Assembly (NCBI GenBank): GCA_020226215.1
Contig: CM035232.1
Span: 76,440,130 to 76,504,129, forward strand
DNA: 64,000 nucleotides
Reading direction: 5' to 3'
From: Sindora glabra
Taxonomy: Eukaryota; Streptophyta; Magnoliopsida; Fabales; Fabaceae
Shown: positions 25,690 through 37,970 of the stretch, one piece after another
How positions within the stretch are numbered: the first letter of the stretch is position 1
Layout of the letters: every line of letters begins with the position of its first letter
The notes under the pieces: generated by a model
What the model was told of the DNA's origin: nothing
What the model saw: only the letters and a program-made list of their open reading frames with translations
Database searches by the model: none
Translations under genes and position numbers: made by a program

Positions 25690-26282
25690 TTCTTTTCTAG
25701 TCATGCAGGTTTTCACCAAAGATTCGTTACAGATTTTAGTAAGATTGCCCTTCCATTATCTAAGTATTTCAAAAAAAAGTAGAATTTAACTTTAATCAAT
25801 ATTGCAAGGAAGCTTTTAATAAGTTGAAGTAAGCTCTTACCACTACTCCTATCATTTAACCACCATCTTGGGTGTGTGATGCTTTTAATTATGCAATTGG
25901 TGTTATTCTTGCACAATTAGTGGGAAAATAACCTCATGTGATTTACTATACTTTAAGAACTTTGGATGCTGCCTAAGCAAATTGTACCATGATGGAAAAA
26001 GAACTTTTAACTATTGATTTTGCTTTAGGTAATTTTAAATCATATTTATTTATTTTTAAGGTAATTGTGTTTTTTGATCATGCAACTTTAAAGTTTCTTT
26101 TGAAGAAACTCAAGATAAAACCCTACTTGATTAAATGGATGTTACTTTTGCAAGACTTTGATATTAAGATTAGAGATAGGAGTAGTGCTAAAAACTTGGT
26201 TGCAGGTCATTTAAGCAAGATTCTAAGAGATGTAGACACTCTTCCTATCCATGACACCTTTCCAAATAAGCAATTTTTTTAA
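25690..26282 (+). pseudogene. Ath-2 RNase H remnant
   Basis: This follows RT without a gap. The frame 25989-26282 carries EKELLTIDFALGNFKSYL, then FFDHATLKFLL, then PYLIKWMLLLQDFDIKIRD and AGHLSKI, the RNase H signature seen also at 42957-43499 in Ath-3. AGHLS replaces ADHLS, so another acidic catalytic residue is gone. The enzyme would degrade the RNA template strand. Confidence 0.75.
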
Positions 26283-26299
26283 CTGCTAGGTAAGGATCC

Positions 26300-27550
26300 T
26301 TGGTTTGCTAATTTAGTGAACTATTTGGTTGCTAACAATTTGCCTGCATATGCTAAGAAAGCTCAAATTGATAAGTTAAAGAGTGAGACTAAATATTATA
26401 TGTGGGATGATCCTTATTTGTGGAGATTGTATGTTGATCAAATAATTAAGAGATGTGTACATGATTCTAAGTTTCATTCCATACTTGCATTTTGTCATAA
26501 TCATGCTTATGGAGGCCACTTTGGACCAAAGAGAACAATAAGGAAAGTGTTTTATTGTGATTTTTATTAGCCTACTTTATTCCATGATACTTACATGTCT
26601 TTTAAAATTGTGAATAATGTCAAAAAATAGGGAATTTAACTCGTAAACATGAGATACCTTAATTTCCTATCCTTTTTATGAGGTTTTTTTATGTATAGGG
26701 CATTAATTTTATGAGTCCTTTTTCCTTATATTTTGGCTTTATTTATATTTTTCTTGTTGTTAATTATGTTTATAAGTCGGTGAAAGCAAAAACCACTAAA
26801 ATTGATGATTCCAAAATTGTTTTAAATTTTGTGAGGTCTCACATTTTTAATGGGTTTGACATTCCACGTGCTTTAATTAGTGATCAAGGGACTTATTTTT
26901 GCAATTGAGCATTTAAGGCTTTGTTGAAGAAACATAGGATTTGCCATAGAGTTTCCACACTATATCATCCACAAACAAATGGGCAAATAGAAATTTTCAA
27001 TAAAGAAGTAAAATTAATTTTGGAGAAAATTATGAAGCCTAATAGAAAAGATTGGAGCTTTAGATTGGACGATGTACTTTAGGCTTATTGGACCACATAC
27101 AAAACTCCTATTGAAATGTCTTTATACCAGATTATTTTTAGGAAAGCATGTCATCTTCTAGTAAAGTTAGAGCATAGAGCGTTTTAGGCTATAAAAAGGT
27201 GTAACATAGATTTGAAGGCATGTGGAGAGGAAAGGAAACTACAATTGTAAGAATTAGAGGACTTTATATGTAAGGCCTATAAGAATTCTAAGCTTTACAA
27301 AGAGAAAATAAAGGCATTTCATGATAAGTTCATTCTTAAAAAAAATTTGAAATTAGCTAAAAAATTTTATTGTTTAATTTAAGGTTTAAATTGATATCCG
27401 GTAAACTCTGTTTCTATTAGAATGGACCTTTTGTTATTACTAATATTTTTCTTTATGATGCAATTGAAATTAAGAGCTTGGAGAATAACAAAGTGTTCAA
27501 GGTTAATGGGCATAAGCTTAAACCATTCTATGAAGGCTTTCAAAAATAAG
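26300..27550 (+). pseudogene. Ath-2 integrase remnant
   Basis: 26316-26570 encodes the zinc-binding N-terminus (KYYMWDDPYLWR, HNHAYGGHFGPKRT). 26711-26908 encodes part of the catalytic core (VNYVYKSVKAKTTK, IPRALISDQGTYFC, with the second catalytic Asp in SDQG). Further on, about 26.94-27.06 kb still reads as HPQTNGQIEIFNKEVK, which includes the catalytic Glu. The C-terminal KVNGHKLKPFYEGF block ends at 27549. Stops separate the blocks. Confidence 0.75.
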
Positions 27551-27636
27551 TGGTAGAAACAATGGAGTTAGGAACCCTGGTTTATTCTTGATAAAGGAGC
27601 TTGATATCTAGGCAAAGGCATTAAAGAAAGGTGCTT

Positions 27637-27655
27637 TTTAGGAAAAAAATCCAAG
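27637..27655 (+). other. Decayed pol-end stem-loop of Ath-2
   Basis: TTTAGGAAAAAAATCCAAG aligns with the intact CTTGGG..CCCAAG stem-loops at 5148 and 41906. Transitions have weakened the stem. Confidence 0.45.
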
Positions 27656-27765
27656 CTATTTTATAGATTTGCTTTCTCTTATTCTTTTATTTTATTTAAA
27701 TATTTTTTATCTTTCTTGATGATGTTTTTTATGATATTAATATACTTTACATTGAGAACAATGCA

Positions 27766-27785
27766 AAATTTAAGTGTAAGGGGAG
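27766..27785 (+). promoter_or_regulatory. Upstream PPT-like motif of Ath-2
   Basis: TTAAGTGTAAGGGGAGAA follows TACATTGAGAACAATGCA, in the same arrangement as 5022-5033 and 39255-39290. It lies about 1.38 kb before the PPT next to the 3' LTR. Confidence 0.5.
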
Positions 27786-28445
27786 AATTTTAGGATTTAT
27801 TTTGAGTTTTTTGTTTCCATGCTTTTAAGAGTCTTTAAAAAAACCAAAAAAATTACAAAAACAAAAAAAAATCATTTATTTTTGAGTCCTTTTTTTAGTC
27901 ATTTTAGTTGCTTTCCATTAATGAATATTTTGCATTTTCATGAGTAGGATTCAATTAAAGTTAGATAGGATTTTGAATGAATGATTTTGCTTCTTGAAAT
28001 TAATTGATGTAGTGATAGATTTTGAATTGATGGATTGAACTTGATAGTATGACTTACCTTGTGAGATTTTGAGCCTTATGTTGAAAATTCATGCTATTCT
28101 CTTTTCTTCTTGTGTGATATTCTTCTATGATTTATTTTCCTAGAATTTGCTTTGATTCTTTTTAAAATTACATTTTGCATATGCACGCACAAAAATGATA
28201 AAGGCATTTTTTCTTTATTTAAGATAGAGTCATATAGCCAACCTTAAGTTCTTATTGTTGTTAGCCCTCTTCAAATTTTATTGCCTTTTTTTTATTAAGT
28301 AACCCATGAGTATATTTTTTCAATAAAAAATAAATATCTTTACCTAACCTTAGGGATTACTAATGCATTTAAATTTTTATAAGATAGGCTCTTGAATAAG
28401 TGTTAGGGTGGGTGAATTTATATGTGTTATGAAAATTTATCAAAG

Positions 28446-28622
28446 ATTGGTTGAAAAGAAAAAAAAGAATAAAGTGAAAAGAAAAAAACAAAAAAAAAGA
28501 AAGAAAGAAAAGTGAAAAGAAGAAGAAGAATAAGGTAAAAAAAGAGAAAGAATAAAAAAATTAATTTGAATAAGAAAAAAGAAAGAGAAAGAAAGGAAGG
28601 TAGAAAAAGGAAAATAAAGAAG
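28446..28622 (+). repeat. Purine-rich tract of Ath-2
   Basis: About 175 bases are nearly all A and G, matching in position the 4338-4500 tract of Ath-1 on the opposite strand. Confidence 0.75.
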
Positions 28623-29149
28623 TTAATGAGTGTTTGAATTTGAATTTTAATTGTTATATTGAGTTGTAATTGTTTGTGGTTTGCCAATATATTTTTTATT
28701 TAAGTGATCTATTAATTCTTTAAGTTTCTAACCTTTCATATCCTTATTTTTTTCTTCCCTTTTTTCTAGCCCCATTACAACCTAAAATAAAATCCTTTTT
28801 ATTTGTATTATGCATGTGATTTAAGCAATGGAGGTTAAATAATTAACAAGCTTATGGTAGAGCAAATTTCATAAAAAGAACTTAAGTGAAACACTTGCCC
28901 AAAAACTTAGGAGGTGGAAAGTGAATCTTGTAAGAATTTACTATATTAATCTACTTTTTTTAAATGAAGTTGTTATGTTAGTTAGTTTCAAGTTTGTCAA
29001 AATTTTTCTTCATGATATGTTATGTTTCTTGTTAGCTTTTATTTATCTCTTGCTTTTGGATTTGTGATTTTGAAGTTTTTTGGAAAGTAAACTTTTTTGT
29101 TTCTTAGTTATAAATCAAGTTATGTCTTGCCCAAAGATGTGCAAGAGCT

Positions 29150-29164
29150 AAGTGTAGGAGAATT
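29150..29164 (+). promoter_or_regulatory. Polypurine tract of Ath-2
   Basis: AAGTGTAGGAGAATT precedes the 3' LTR start TGATGATAAA. It is a decayed form of the tract seen at 3801-3815 and 37958-37970. Confidence 0.6.
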
Positions 29165-30772
29165 TGATGATAAAAATATTTACTATATTATTTCCACCTA
29201 TTTCATGTCTCTTAGTGAGTCACACATGCTTACTTTTATAGATTTGACCTTGTTTTATAAATTATGGTTGCTTTTACAATATTCTAAATTTATTTGGTTA
29301 ATGCTAGATTTTGATGCTATTTCTATTTTTCAATTGTATCATAGGCTCTGGATGTCAAATTATCTATACCTAATTGAAAAGCTTAAAGAAAGGCTTATAA
29401 CTTTGGTATTTTAGTCAAAGCTCAATTCAAACTCCTTCAAGCCCTTATGTGGCTGAGAATTTGAAGCCTTGTCTTTATTCCAGCTAAGCCCTTTGGTTTT
29501 TAAGCTATATTTGGAACTATATAGGTCAAATTAACATGGAACTAGTGCTCAATTTTTCAAAAGACCTAGACCTAAAACTTTAATATTTATGGATTATCTA
29601 AATTATCTTATTTTAGTAGTCTTAAACTAGTTAGAAATCAGATTTGTGGGAATTTATTAATATAATTATTGGAGTTAATTGCCTTGTAAAAAAATAGGTT
29701 TAGGCTTCTAAAAATTAAGAAGGCCTTATTATTGTAATCCTAAAAGACATACAATCTAAGTATAGTAGGTTTTTAGGTTAATTAAGTTAAATAAAAAAGG
29801 AGAACTCATTAGAATTTAGAGATTTTAGATAAATTTAGCAACATAGATTTTCTCTCTTTCTTTTTCTTTCTCCTTTATTCTTCATCAATGGAAATTTAAA
29901 ATTTAAAGTTAATTTATGAAGTTTGAGGCTCCCTCTTCTAGATTATGAGATTATAATTTATGATGTTAGCTTTCTTTAATTAATTCTCCTCTTTCCATAT
30001 TTACTTGTGCTAATTTTTTTAAATTACTTGTGTTGGATGTTGATTTGGTATAATTACTATTCATCTTTGTGATTTCTAATATTATGCTATTTTTATATTA
30101 AATTGTGATTAGTAAATTATGGTTTTACATATAAGGGTAGAGGGTTAAAGGATTAATTTGAAGGTTTCTAATTTAATTTCTCAATTCAGTTGAATTCTAT
30201 CATTAAATCAATTTTGATCTAGCTTAAGAGTTATAACAGTTGCTTAATTTGACTAATTCTAATTGATCAAATCCTAGATGATAATCTAGCGTAGGATTCA
30301 TGAATTATTGTAAGGATTCTAAGTAGCTCAAGATTAAAGGATTAATTAGAAAAATCAAATCCTAATTGATCCATGATTAATCTAAAATAGAGCTCTTAAT
30401 TCCTTGAATTAACTATTTTATTACATTGATTTTCTTTTTTTTTTTGTTTGCTTTGCATTTTTAGCTTGTTTAAAATGTTTAATTCATTTTAAAATCACAA
30501 ACCCCTCCAGTTTTGTGTTTTGCATATGTCATACAACATTCTAGATTCATGCAACATATTCTGTCAACATATTGCATCCATTTTATATATATTTGTTGCA
30601 TTCTATTTCATATCTCTTTTTGCATTCTATGAGTGCATTTTGTTAGTAAATTTTAGTAAAAGAAAATATCAAAGGATCACTAGGAGTATGACTTAGTTTT
30701 GCCATTATATGGCATTATTTTGTAGCAAATGAGTTTTTAATTTAATTTTGGTGCATTGTGACATGCTAATCA
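29165..30772 (+). repeat. Ath-2 3' LTR
   Basis: It runs from TGATGATAAAAATATTTAC to ...GACATGCTAATCA and pairs with 19894-21520. Its end is placed so that TCTAC follows, which nearly matches the left flank TCTAT. Confidence 0.85.
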
Positions 30773-32536
30773 TCTACCTACACACTTTTACAAAAATACA
30801 AGATTTATAGTTCATTATCCTACTACTCATTAACATCTTTCTAAAAAGTTCAACTTACACTTCTCTATGAAGTAGTTAAAACTTAGGTAACTTCTATTAC
30901 AACTTAGGTAACTTCCATTACCCTTCACTCTAATAACCTAATCCTTGTATCAATTACTGTAGATAAATTCATATCTAACATTGTGCATAACCTAGTTATC
31001 ATTAGCAAGTATCTAAACTAATAATTTCTTAAGATTTGGTCCCAACATACCTTTATTAGGTTTCTTTCTTATCTTTTAGATAATTATAGGTATATCTGGT
31101 TAATATCTTTACCTTAACCATTTTAATATCTTTTGAACTTACTTTATCATATCTAACAAATTATATTCTATTTTCTCCTCATAATGGTAGGAGGTCTAGT
31201 TAAAATGGGCTCCTTTTAATTATAGTAACTCAATAATATAATTGGGTCTTGATTGAAATGCATAATGATCTAATTTAATGGGTTATAGTTTAAAATTTCC
31301 AAGTTTTTTGCGTCAAATATGTCATGCATTCAATACAATAAAGGATTTTTAATACAAGTATCCTTAACTTATTCCAAATGACCCAATTTCATATAATGAT
31401 AATATTAATAACGATAATACTATAATCATACAAAATTACAACCCTAATTGCTACTATAATAACACCCTACTAATGTAATTGTATTGTCATACAATTACCA
31501 TAAAACCATATCAAGGAACCATACATTGCATTCAAAGAATACATAAATCTTTTAACAATTTACTTATGATATTGGGCTTAAGAACCCTTGAACAAATCCT
31601 CATACTTAAGTGTATTAACTTACACTTAATTTCTAAAGTCAACTATTCTCAAATTCATATATTTTTCAAACAATCAACTAATAATTAGGTTAATCATTAA
31701 ACGATCATTTTCAAACAAATTCCATCACTAACATTAATAAGCATCATAGAGCCTATCAAAATGGTACTAGTGGTACATGATCCTGGATGCATATATACTA
31801 CTAATATAGTTTTGGTCAACACTTATTATGATAAGACATAGATATAACCTAAGGCCTCATCCCATTAAAGACCTAAATCATGCTTTAATACTACTTTTAT
31901 GACTCTAACCCTATTGTGATTGACATGGAACATATTATCTAATTTCCACTAGTCTAATCTGATTTATTTATTTTAGCCTTGATTAGTTATTTGAAATATG
32001 TAATGAAAGGAAATGGGTAATAGTACAGAAGAAAGGAGAATTCATTCATCATCCAAATAAAGCTCAAAATATAGATGAGAAAAATAAGGAATTCTTATAC
32101 TCCTCCCAAGATGAGGATAAGCTAAAATAACTAACTAAAAAGGGTTTAGTTTTAGAAATTTTCTACCTATAATCTATATACAGAATAAAGCCCAAAATTT
32201 TATCATTATATTAAAATATTTAATGATTCTAAAACCATGTTGGAGCTAACTTTGAAAAGGTAATGGTGGCTTGAATTATAAATCTATAAAATAAAATATA
32301 AAAGAATGAGTCTAAGGCCCAAGTAGTAAACACTCTATAAAAACAAATGTAATAATATAATAATCTTATCCACTGGATCATCCTCCTATAAGGTTTAACA
32401 CATAAGAGATTCACATTTGTTAATTTGGACTCAATTAACCACAAGAGACTCAATCATAACCATTTCATCAAGATTTTATTGCACAAAATTAAATAATAAT
32501 AATCAAATTCCAAATTTATATCATAGTGTATCATAA
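30773..32536. other. Unassigned AT-rich DNA right of Ath-2
   Basis: No gene or element end was recognised. It begins with the right target duplication TCTAC and is the continuation of 17799-19893. A 21-bp unit (AACTTAGGTAACTTCTATTAC) is repeated directly at 30880-30900 and 30901-30921 with one mismatch. Confidence 0.5.
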
Positions 32537-35500
32537 TATAATATCCCAAGCTAGAATCTATAATTTTATAAGTTTTGATGTTTGTGAAGAATTATTTATT
32601 ATTCAATTAACATGTGATTTCAAATTCATTTTCCGTATTAAAAGATTTGGAACATTAAAAATGATATTTATGATAATATTTAAAATTTATTTATTTATAT
32701 ATATGGCTATTATTAATTAAATATTAATTTAAAATAAGAGAATTTCCTACAAATTGAAAATATTTTATTGATAATAGGTGTATGATTTTACAAAATAAAT
32801 AGTTGCATTTAATAAATTATTTTTGAGATTTGTTAAAGTTGGAAATACACTTATTTTTAAAATGGTTATTATTAATTTGAGTTTTGTTTAAATATTTTTT
32901 ATAAGGATTTTCTCACAAGTATAAATATTTTTGAAAATCAGATTAAATTAATTATTTGAGGAAGTTAAAATAATTATTTAAGAACTTTAAAATAATCAAG
33001 TTAGTACAAATATATAAAAATATATCAATGGAAGATGGAAATGACCAATTAAGGGTTCAAATAAAATTAATTTTTATGGAAATGGGTTTTAGTAAAATAG
33101 ATGATTGGTTAGGATTCTTTAGGATAAAATAAATGGACGAGATAAAAAGGAAAAATGGATTTATTTGTACTATGATGCATGGAATAAAATTTCAAAGCTA
33201 CTTAAATATTTTCTTTTTCCTTTTTAAATTTCGAACAGCCTTTCTTTTTTCTCGATTTCAGTGCCACTTTCCTCCCCCATCATTTTTGGCTGCTAGCTCT
33301 CTCCAGCACATTCTTCTTACTGCCTCACTCTCTCTCACCGACTTCAACTTTTGAAATTTCGTTATTTTTTTAATTTGCTTCTCCAGCTATTTTCAAAAAG
33401 AAAGGAAACCCCCGAGTGCAGCAGCAGCAGCTCCACTTTCTTTACATTTTTCTGGATCTCGCTCCAAACTAAGCAGCAGCCCTTCTTCCCTCCACCACCC
33501 TTCTCTCTTCTCTTTTCTTTTCCAGTTCCTTGTCGCCGCTAAGCCTCGCGTTTTCGATCACCACCGTCTTACTGACCTCCTTGCATTTCTCTTTTGTTCA
33601 CTGTTACAACTTGGTTGCTGTTTGTAGACGTAGAAACGCTGCGACTTGCAACAGGTATGGCGACAAAGACGCTGCTTTTTTTGAAGCCGTTAGCCTAGAT
33701 ATCTGCTGTCTCCAGCAACCACGATTTCCATGTGCTTCTCCGCCTGCTGTTCTGTTTGCCTCCGGCTAGCCACTACGATTGGTGGCACAAGGAAACCACG
33801 TGATGCAGTGTCAACAGAGCAGCATGGAGCTACATCTCTCTTTCAAATCTAATGATGTTTAGCACATGTTCACTGCTAGTGAGCTTCTATCAAGCAAGGT
33901 ATAGAATGGTGAGCATACACACGTTCTCTAACCTCAATATTTTTTATAGTTTGATTGTAAATTTAAGGAAAATCCATCGTTATATTTTGAGGAGAATGAT
34001 GATGCATATAAAAAAATAAAAAATATTAATAATGATAAGATCTTTGCATTATGAAATGCTAAAATAAAATGTTAACTAGAATACTTTGTTCTATTATTAG
34101 GGTAAGTTTAGGCATCAATCAAAGAAATCATTTTTTTGAAAATATTTACGATAGATGATGAAAATTTAGAAAAATATGATTTTTATATTATTAATTATTT
34201 AAATAGCATGAGTGAAATCATGTTAGAGTATGATATAATAACATGTTTATTGATGGTTGTATACTTTGGAGAACTCATCTATGTGTGATATATATATATA
34301 TATATAGGATGATGCAATTAAAATATAATTTTTATGTAGTAAAAATGCTAAAATGATATGAATAGGATAATCATGGTATGATATATTTTAAATACCTTGA
34401 AAGATTCATATACATGATTTTACAAATTTTTTTAAAATATATGAGATGTGATTAGATGATTTTACTAAAATAGAATTGAGAAAGTAGAAAAGGGAGTACG
34501 AGTTTACAAAATAATTTGGCTAGAATGATATTGGAATCTGAAGTTTCAATACATTAAGGGTTTAATATTTGATTTGGAAAACCCTTTGTTTGTGAAAAAC
34601 CTTTAAATTCTTATGAAAATTTTATGTACATGAGAATTAATAATATCAAATAATAATATAAGGTAAATAGATGTTTTAGATCGTATTAAATCCCACAATT
34701 TCTATTTAAATGGGTTTGACTTGAGAATCTACATATTATGATATGTTCACCTAAAAGAAAATAACACTATAGTTATAGTTAATTGTAAATTATGGTAAAT
34801 GTTTGATTTATGTATGAATCAAAGGAACATAGTGGAGTATAATTTGAGATGTTAAGATATGAATATATTATGATTAGAACTCAAAGCATTAAACTTGAAA
34901 AGAAGATAAGTAATTCTTATATAATTATAATTTATTTTTGTAAATTGTAACAATAGAAGGTAAATGTGAAAAGATGCTTATGGATACTTTAAGATTTCTA
35001 AGAATGGATCAATATTACTAAGTGAGTATATATCTTGCTACTAAATTGTATTCTTCCTATTGATTGTGTAGATTTTATATTTATATGTAAACTTAGTTTA
35101 ATAGTATAAGTGCAATTATCTATTTGAATAAATGCTAATGGATCAAAGTGCGCAATAAAAGCACAGTATTTTTATTAGTTATTGATTGATTGATTATGAT
35201 AGAGTTATGATAGATCATATTGTAAATGCATTATATGCTTTAATTGTCTAAAATTGCTAAATAGTTGTTTATGTGGGCTTGTATCGAATCTAACGATATG
35301 AATAAAGTGAAGCTCTAGCGATTTGCTCCATTGTGAATTAATCCTTATGAGACATTGGAAAGTGGTGAACTATGCTAGAGTAATGATATCAAAAATTGCG
35401 ATCTGTGATGAAAAAATGATATGAAAGCTAGATAGCAAATTCCTAGCAAATTATATAAAATGGATATGATATTGATTTGAGAGCCAAATGAAAAATTTCC

Positions 35501-36345
35501 GACAAACAATTGAGAAATGTATAGATTTGATTCTAAAATCAAAAGACAGCTACATATATGCTTATTATAAATTAGAACTATGCTTGTGATTGGATGTCAC
35601 TATTTGATATGATTGTAAGGACTTAATGTGATTATGATGATTTGTTTATGTTTGAACTTTAATGGATAACCGTGAATGTGATGATCACCTGGAATAGGTG
35701 CTGAGTGATTAGTTGAGTTTATGATATTTTATGATGTAAAATATGGGATCTAAGTCATATGCAGAAGAAATTCCAATGTAAGGCTAATTTTGCACATTAT
35801 ACAGATCCAAGAAAATGGGTTTGCTAATATTTTCTAATTTAGTATATAATTAATCTATTATTATTATGTAATTGATCACCTTTAAAATAGTGGTAGATAT
35901 GTGTTCACTAAGTTCTCGAAACTCACTCTATTTTAATTCCAATGATTTCAAGTTAAGAAAAGTGCCTTCAAGTCTTGTTTTATCCATAGAAAATCAAGAC
36001 TACCTGAATTTGGAAGATTTGATAGTTGAGAATAGAAATTTGTTGAATTATATAGTGTTAATTTGTTGAATGTGTAAAAGTGAGTTTGTATAGTATTGTG
36101 GGAATGTTTATTGCTATTGTATATGAAAATAAATATAGGTTTTGTATTATAGGGCTTGTGGCTCTTAAGAAGTGTCCAAAAGTAAAGGAGACTTTATCTT
36201 TTTTTTACAAAATTTTTAAAGAAATTTTTAAGTCCTCTTAACAATTTGGAAACTCTTGTTAAATAAAAAGAGGAAAAAAATTATTAAGACTTATGGAAAC
36301 TAGTAATAAAATCCACATCGGTTATGATCAAGTCAAGTTGTGACA
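32537..36345 (+). repeat. Long Gypsy LTR, family G, copy a
   Basis: The end is clear: ...CAAGTTGTGACA at 36345, shared with 53281 (copy b) and inverted at 60061 and 62983 (copies c, d). The start is inferred at a decayed TGTAATATCCC-like TATAATATCCC. The stretch is noncoding apart from chance frames. It contains a GC-richer, pyrimidine-rich leader at 33.2-33.8 kb, as do R/U5 regions of chromovirus LTRs. At about 3.8 kb it would be a long LTR. No flanking internal region is present. I could not match a target duplication. Confidence 0.5.
33230..33790 (+). promoter_or_regulatory. GC-richer LTR leader with possible splice donors
   Basis: This is the only GC-richer noncoding island in the window, with CpG sites, CT-rich runs and a short CAG repeat near 33418. 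CAACAGGTATGG (about 33650) and, further on, CAAGGTATAG (about 33897) look like splice donor sites. I interpret it as the 5' leader made from the family-G LTR promoter. No TATA box is convincing. Confidence 0.35.
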
Positions 36346-36558
36346 AGTAATCAATAACAAAAATACATATATTAATAGTATGACTCTTGAGTTAGCCTTA
36401 TACCTTCCCTACTTTTTTCATCCTCATCCCTCCAGCATTACCCTTACACTCTTACCACCTAATCCCAAGAATTAATCATCTAGTGTTCACATCAATCTTT
36501 TCACACTTCTCAATTCATAATTTACTTAAAGCTTTCATTTCTTGTAGTAGGCCATAAG
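36346..36558. other. Spacer between LTR G-a and Ath-3
   Basis: This is 213 bases with no recognised feature. ATAAG at 36554-36558 would be the target-duplication copy at the 3' end of Ath-3; the other copy was lost with its 5' end. Confidence 0.4.
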
Positions 36559-37957
36559 TGACGTGATCCCGCAAGTGCACTGGTTTAGTCCAGTTATAGT
36601 ATAAAAGATATCGTCTCCACAGGGATTGAATGTCGAATACTAACTGAATTTCAAGGTAAATTATCTAGGTGTATCGATTGATATTGTGAATTAATGGTAA
36701 AATGAAAAATAAAGCTTAGTTATAAAAAAGGAAACAAATGGAACTGGTATGGATTAGGTAAAGATTTAATTCAAATGAGATAGAAGTGTATTCAGCTTTA
36801 GGGTTCCCTTGTGCATTTCATTATGGAATGAAGATAATCCTCTAACTTGGTTTACTGTTAATTTAGATTGTTGGATTACCAAAAATAAGCTATACCTCAT
36901 TGCAAGGCTACTAGCTACTAACCAAAAGATAAAATGCCCAGAATTTCTCTAGCAATCACTCATCTAGGTTACATTAACATTGCTTGAGAATCTATTTTTA
37001 GACATTTCATCTTGTGCAAAAGAATCCAATTAGCTTAATTCCTAAGTCTAATAGATATTCCCAATGATCATGCAAGGTCTGATTAATTAATTGGTCATTC
37101 CAACCTAGAATCAACTAATCCTTTACACAAATTCAATATTCCGGAAGTATTAGATTGTTGAAATACAAAACAGCATAATCAAATCATAAATCAACAGTAA
37201 ATCTAGCTAGATTATATAAAAATCAAATCCATAAATCCATGAACAAGTTCACCCCAGCTGAGCATTAGAGTTTAGTGTGAGTTCATTACACAACCAGCAG
37301 AAAACCAGAAAACAGAGAGGGGAATCAAACTAGTCATGAAGCTCTACAAATTCCTTGCTTGAATCTTCAATCCTTTGCTTGAATCCAAGGCTAGCAGTCG
37401 CCCTTAGTGACTTTGGGTCTCTCCTCAGGTTTCTACTGATGGCTCCTCTTTTGAATTTTCAGTTCTCCTCCCCCCTTCAGTGATTTTTCGCACAAAACTT
37501 ATATGGGTAATGTACACAGGGTATGACACTACCTGTGTTGTACCTTGTGTTTCTCTGCGAAGGTTAAGCAGCATGATACACGGGGTATGACACTCCCTGT
37601 GTTTACTCACGAAGTGTCAGGCAGTATGGTACACGGGGTATGACACAGCCCGTGTTTCACCCCGTGTTCTTCTGTGAGCAGCTCAGTGAAGCTTCGAAGC
37701 ATTCCAGAAAGATACATGGCCTTCCACACGGGGTTCCTATACCCCATGTTCTTTGTCAGGTGAGCAACTTTGCTTCAATTCTCCTCAATTTGCATGGTTT
37801 TGGCTCCGGATCCTTTTTTAATGCTCAAATATGTCACTTCAAAACTTGAAAATAAAATATCAAGCATTTAAGTACCATTTTTCAATTAATTTGCACAAGA
37901 TACTAAGTAAATAAGTGATGAAACATATAAAATTTAAGTGCAATTGTGCATTTATCA
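36559..37957 (-). repeat. Ath-3 3' LTR
   Basis: On the minus strand it starts TGATAAATGCACAATTGCAC after the PPT and ends ...GGGATCACGTCA at 36559, giving a 1399-bp TG..CA LTR. The end near 36570-36640 contains the GCAAGTGCAC and TATCGTCTCCACAGGGA motifs common in plant Athila LTRs. A palindrome array lies at 37512-37760, within U3 as judged by position. Confidence 0.85.
37512..37760 (-). repeat. Tandem nested-palindrome array in the Ath-3 LTR
   Basis: Four units begin at about 37514, 37578, 37631 and 37726, spaced 54-95 bases apart. The typical unit is ACACGGGGTATGACAC, an inner CCGTGT-type arm, then ACCCCGTGT. The outer arms ACACGGGG and CCCCGTGT are complementary and enclose a second complementary pair. 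The first unit is decayed (ACACAGGG..CCTTGTGT). The same unit recurs at 41419-41697. Confidence 0.85.
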
Positions 37958-37970
37958 ATTCCCCCACACT
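37958..37970 (-). promoter_or_regulatory. Polypurine tract of Ath-3
   Basis: The minus strand reads AGTGTGGGGGAAT immediately before the LTR start TGATAAATGC. Confidence 0.8.

Larger units (their letters stand above)
19894..30772 (+). mobile_element. Ath-2: full-length dead Athila-type Gypsy element
   Basis: It has a 5' LTR (19894-21520), decayed tRNA-Asp primer site, gag, protease, RT, RNase H, integrase in standard Ty3/Gypsy order, 3' noncoding region with a purine tract, PPT and 3' LTR (29165-30772), bounded by TCTAT/TCTAC. The LTRs have diverged strongly from each other by substitutions and small indels, so this is an old insertion. Every domain is broken by stops. The noncoding 3' part from 27.6 to 29.1 kb matches Ath-1. 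There is no env-position ORF between integrase and the 3' LTR, unlike Ath-3. Confidence 0.9.

Noticed and set aside
28427..28687. Phe/Leu-rich ORF on the minus strand
   Set aside because: It is the reverse complement of the purine-rich tract; low-complexity translation only.
33133..33769. Three consecutive ORFs rich in Ser/Phe/Pro in the GC-richer island
   Set aside because: They overlap in different frames, show no domain, and lie in a noncoding LTR leader. Openness is explained by local base composition.
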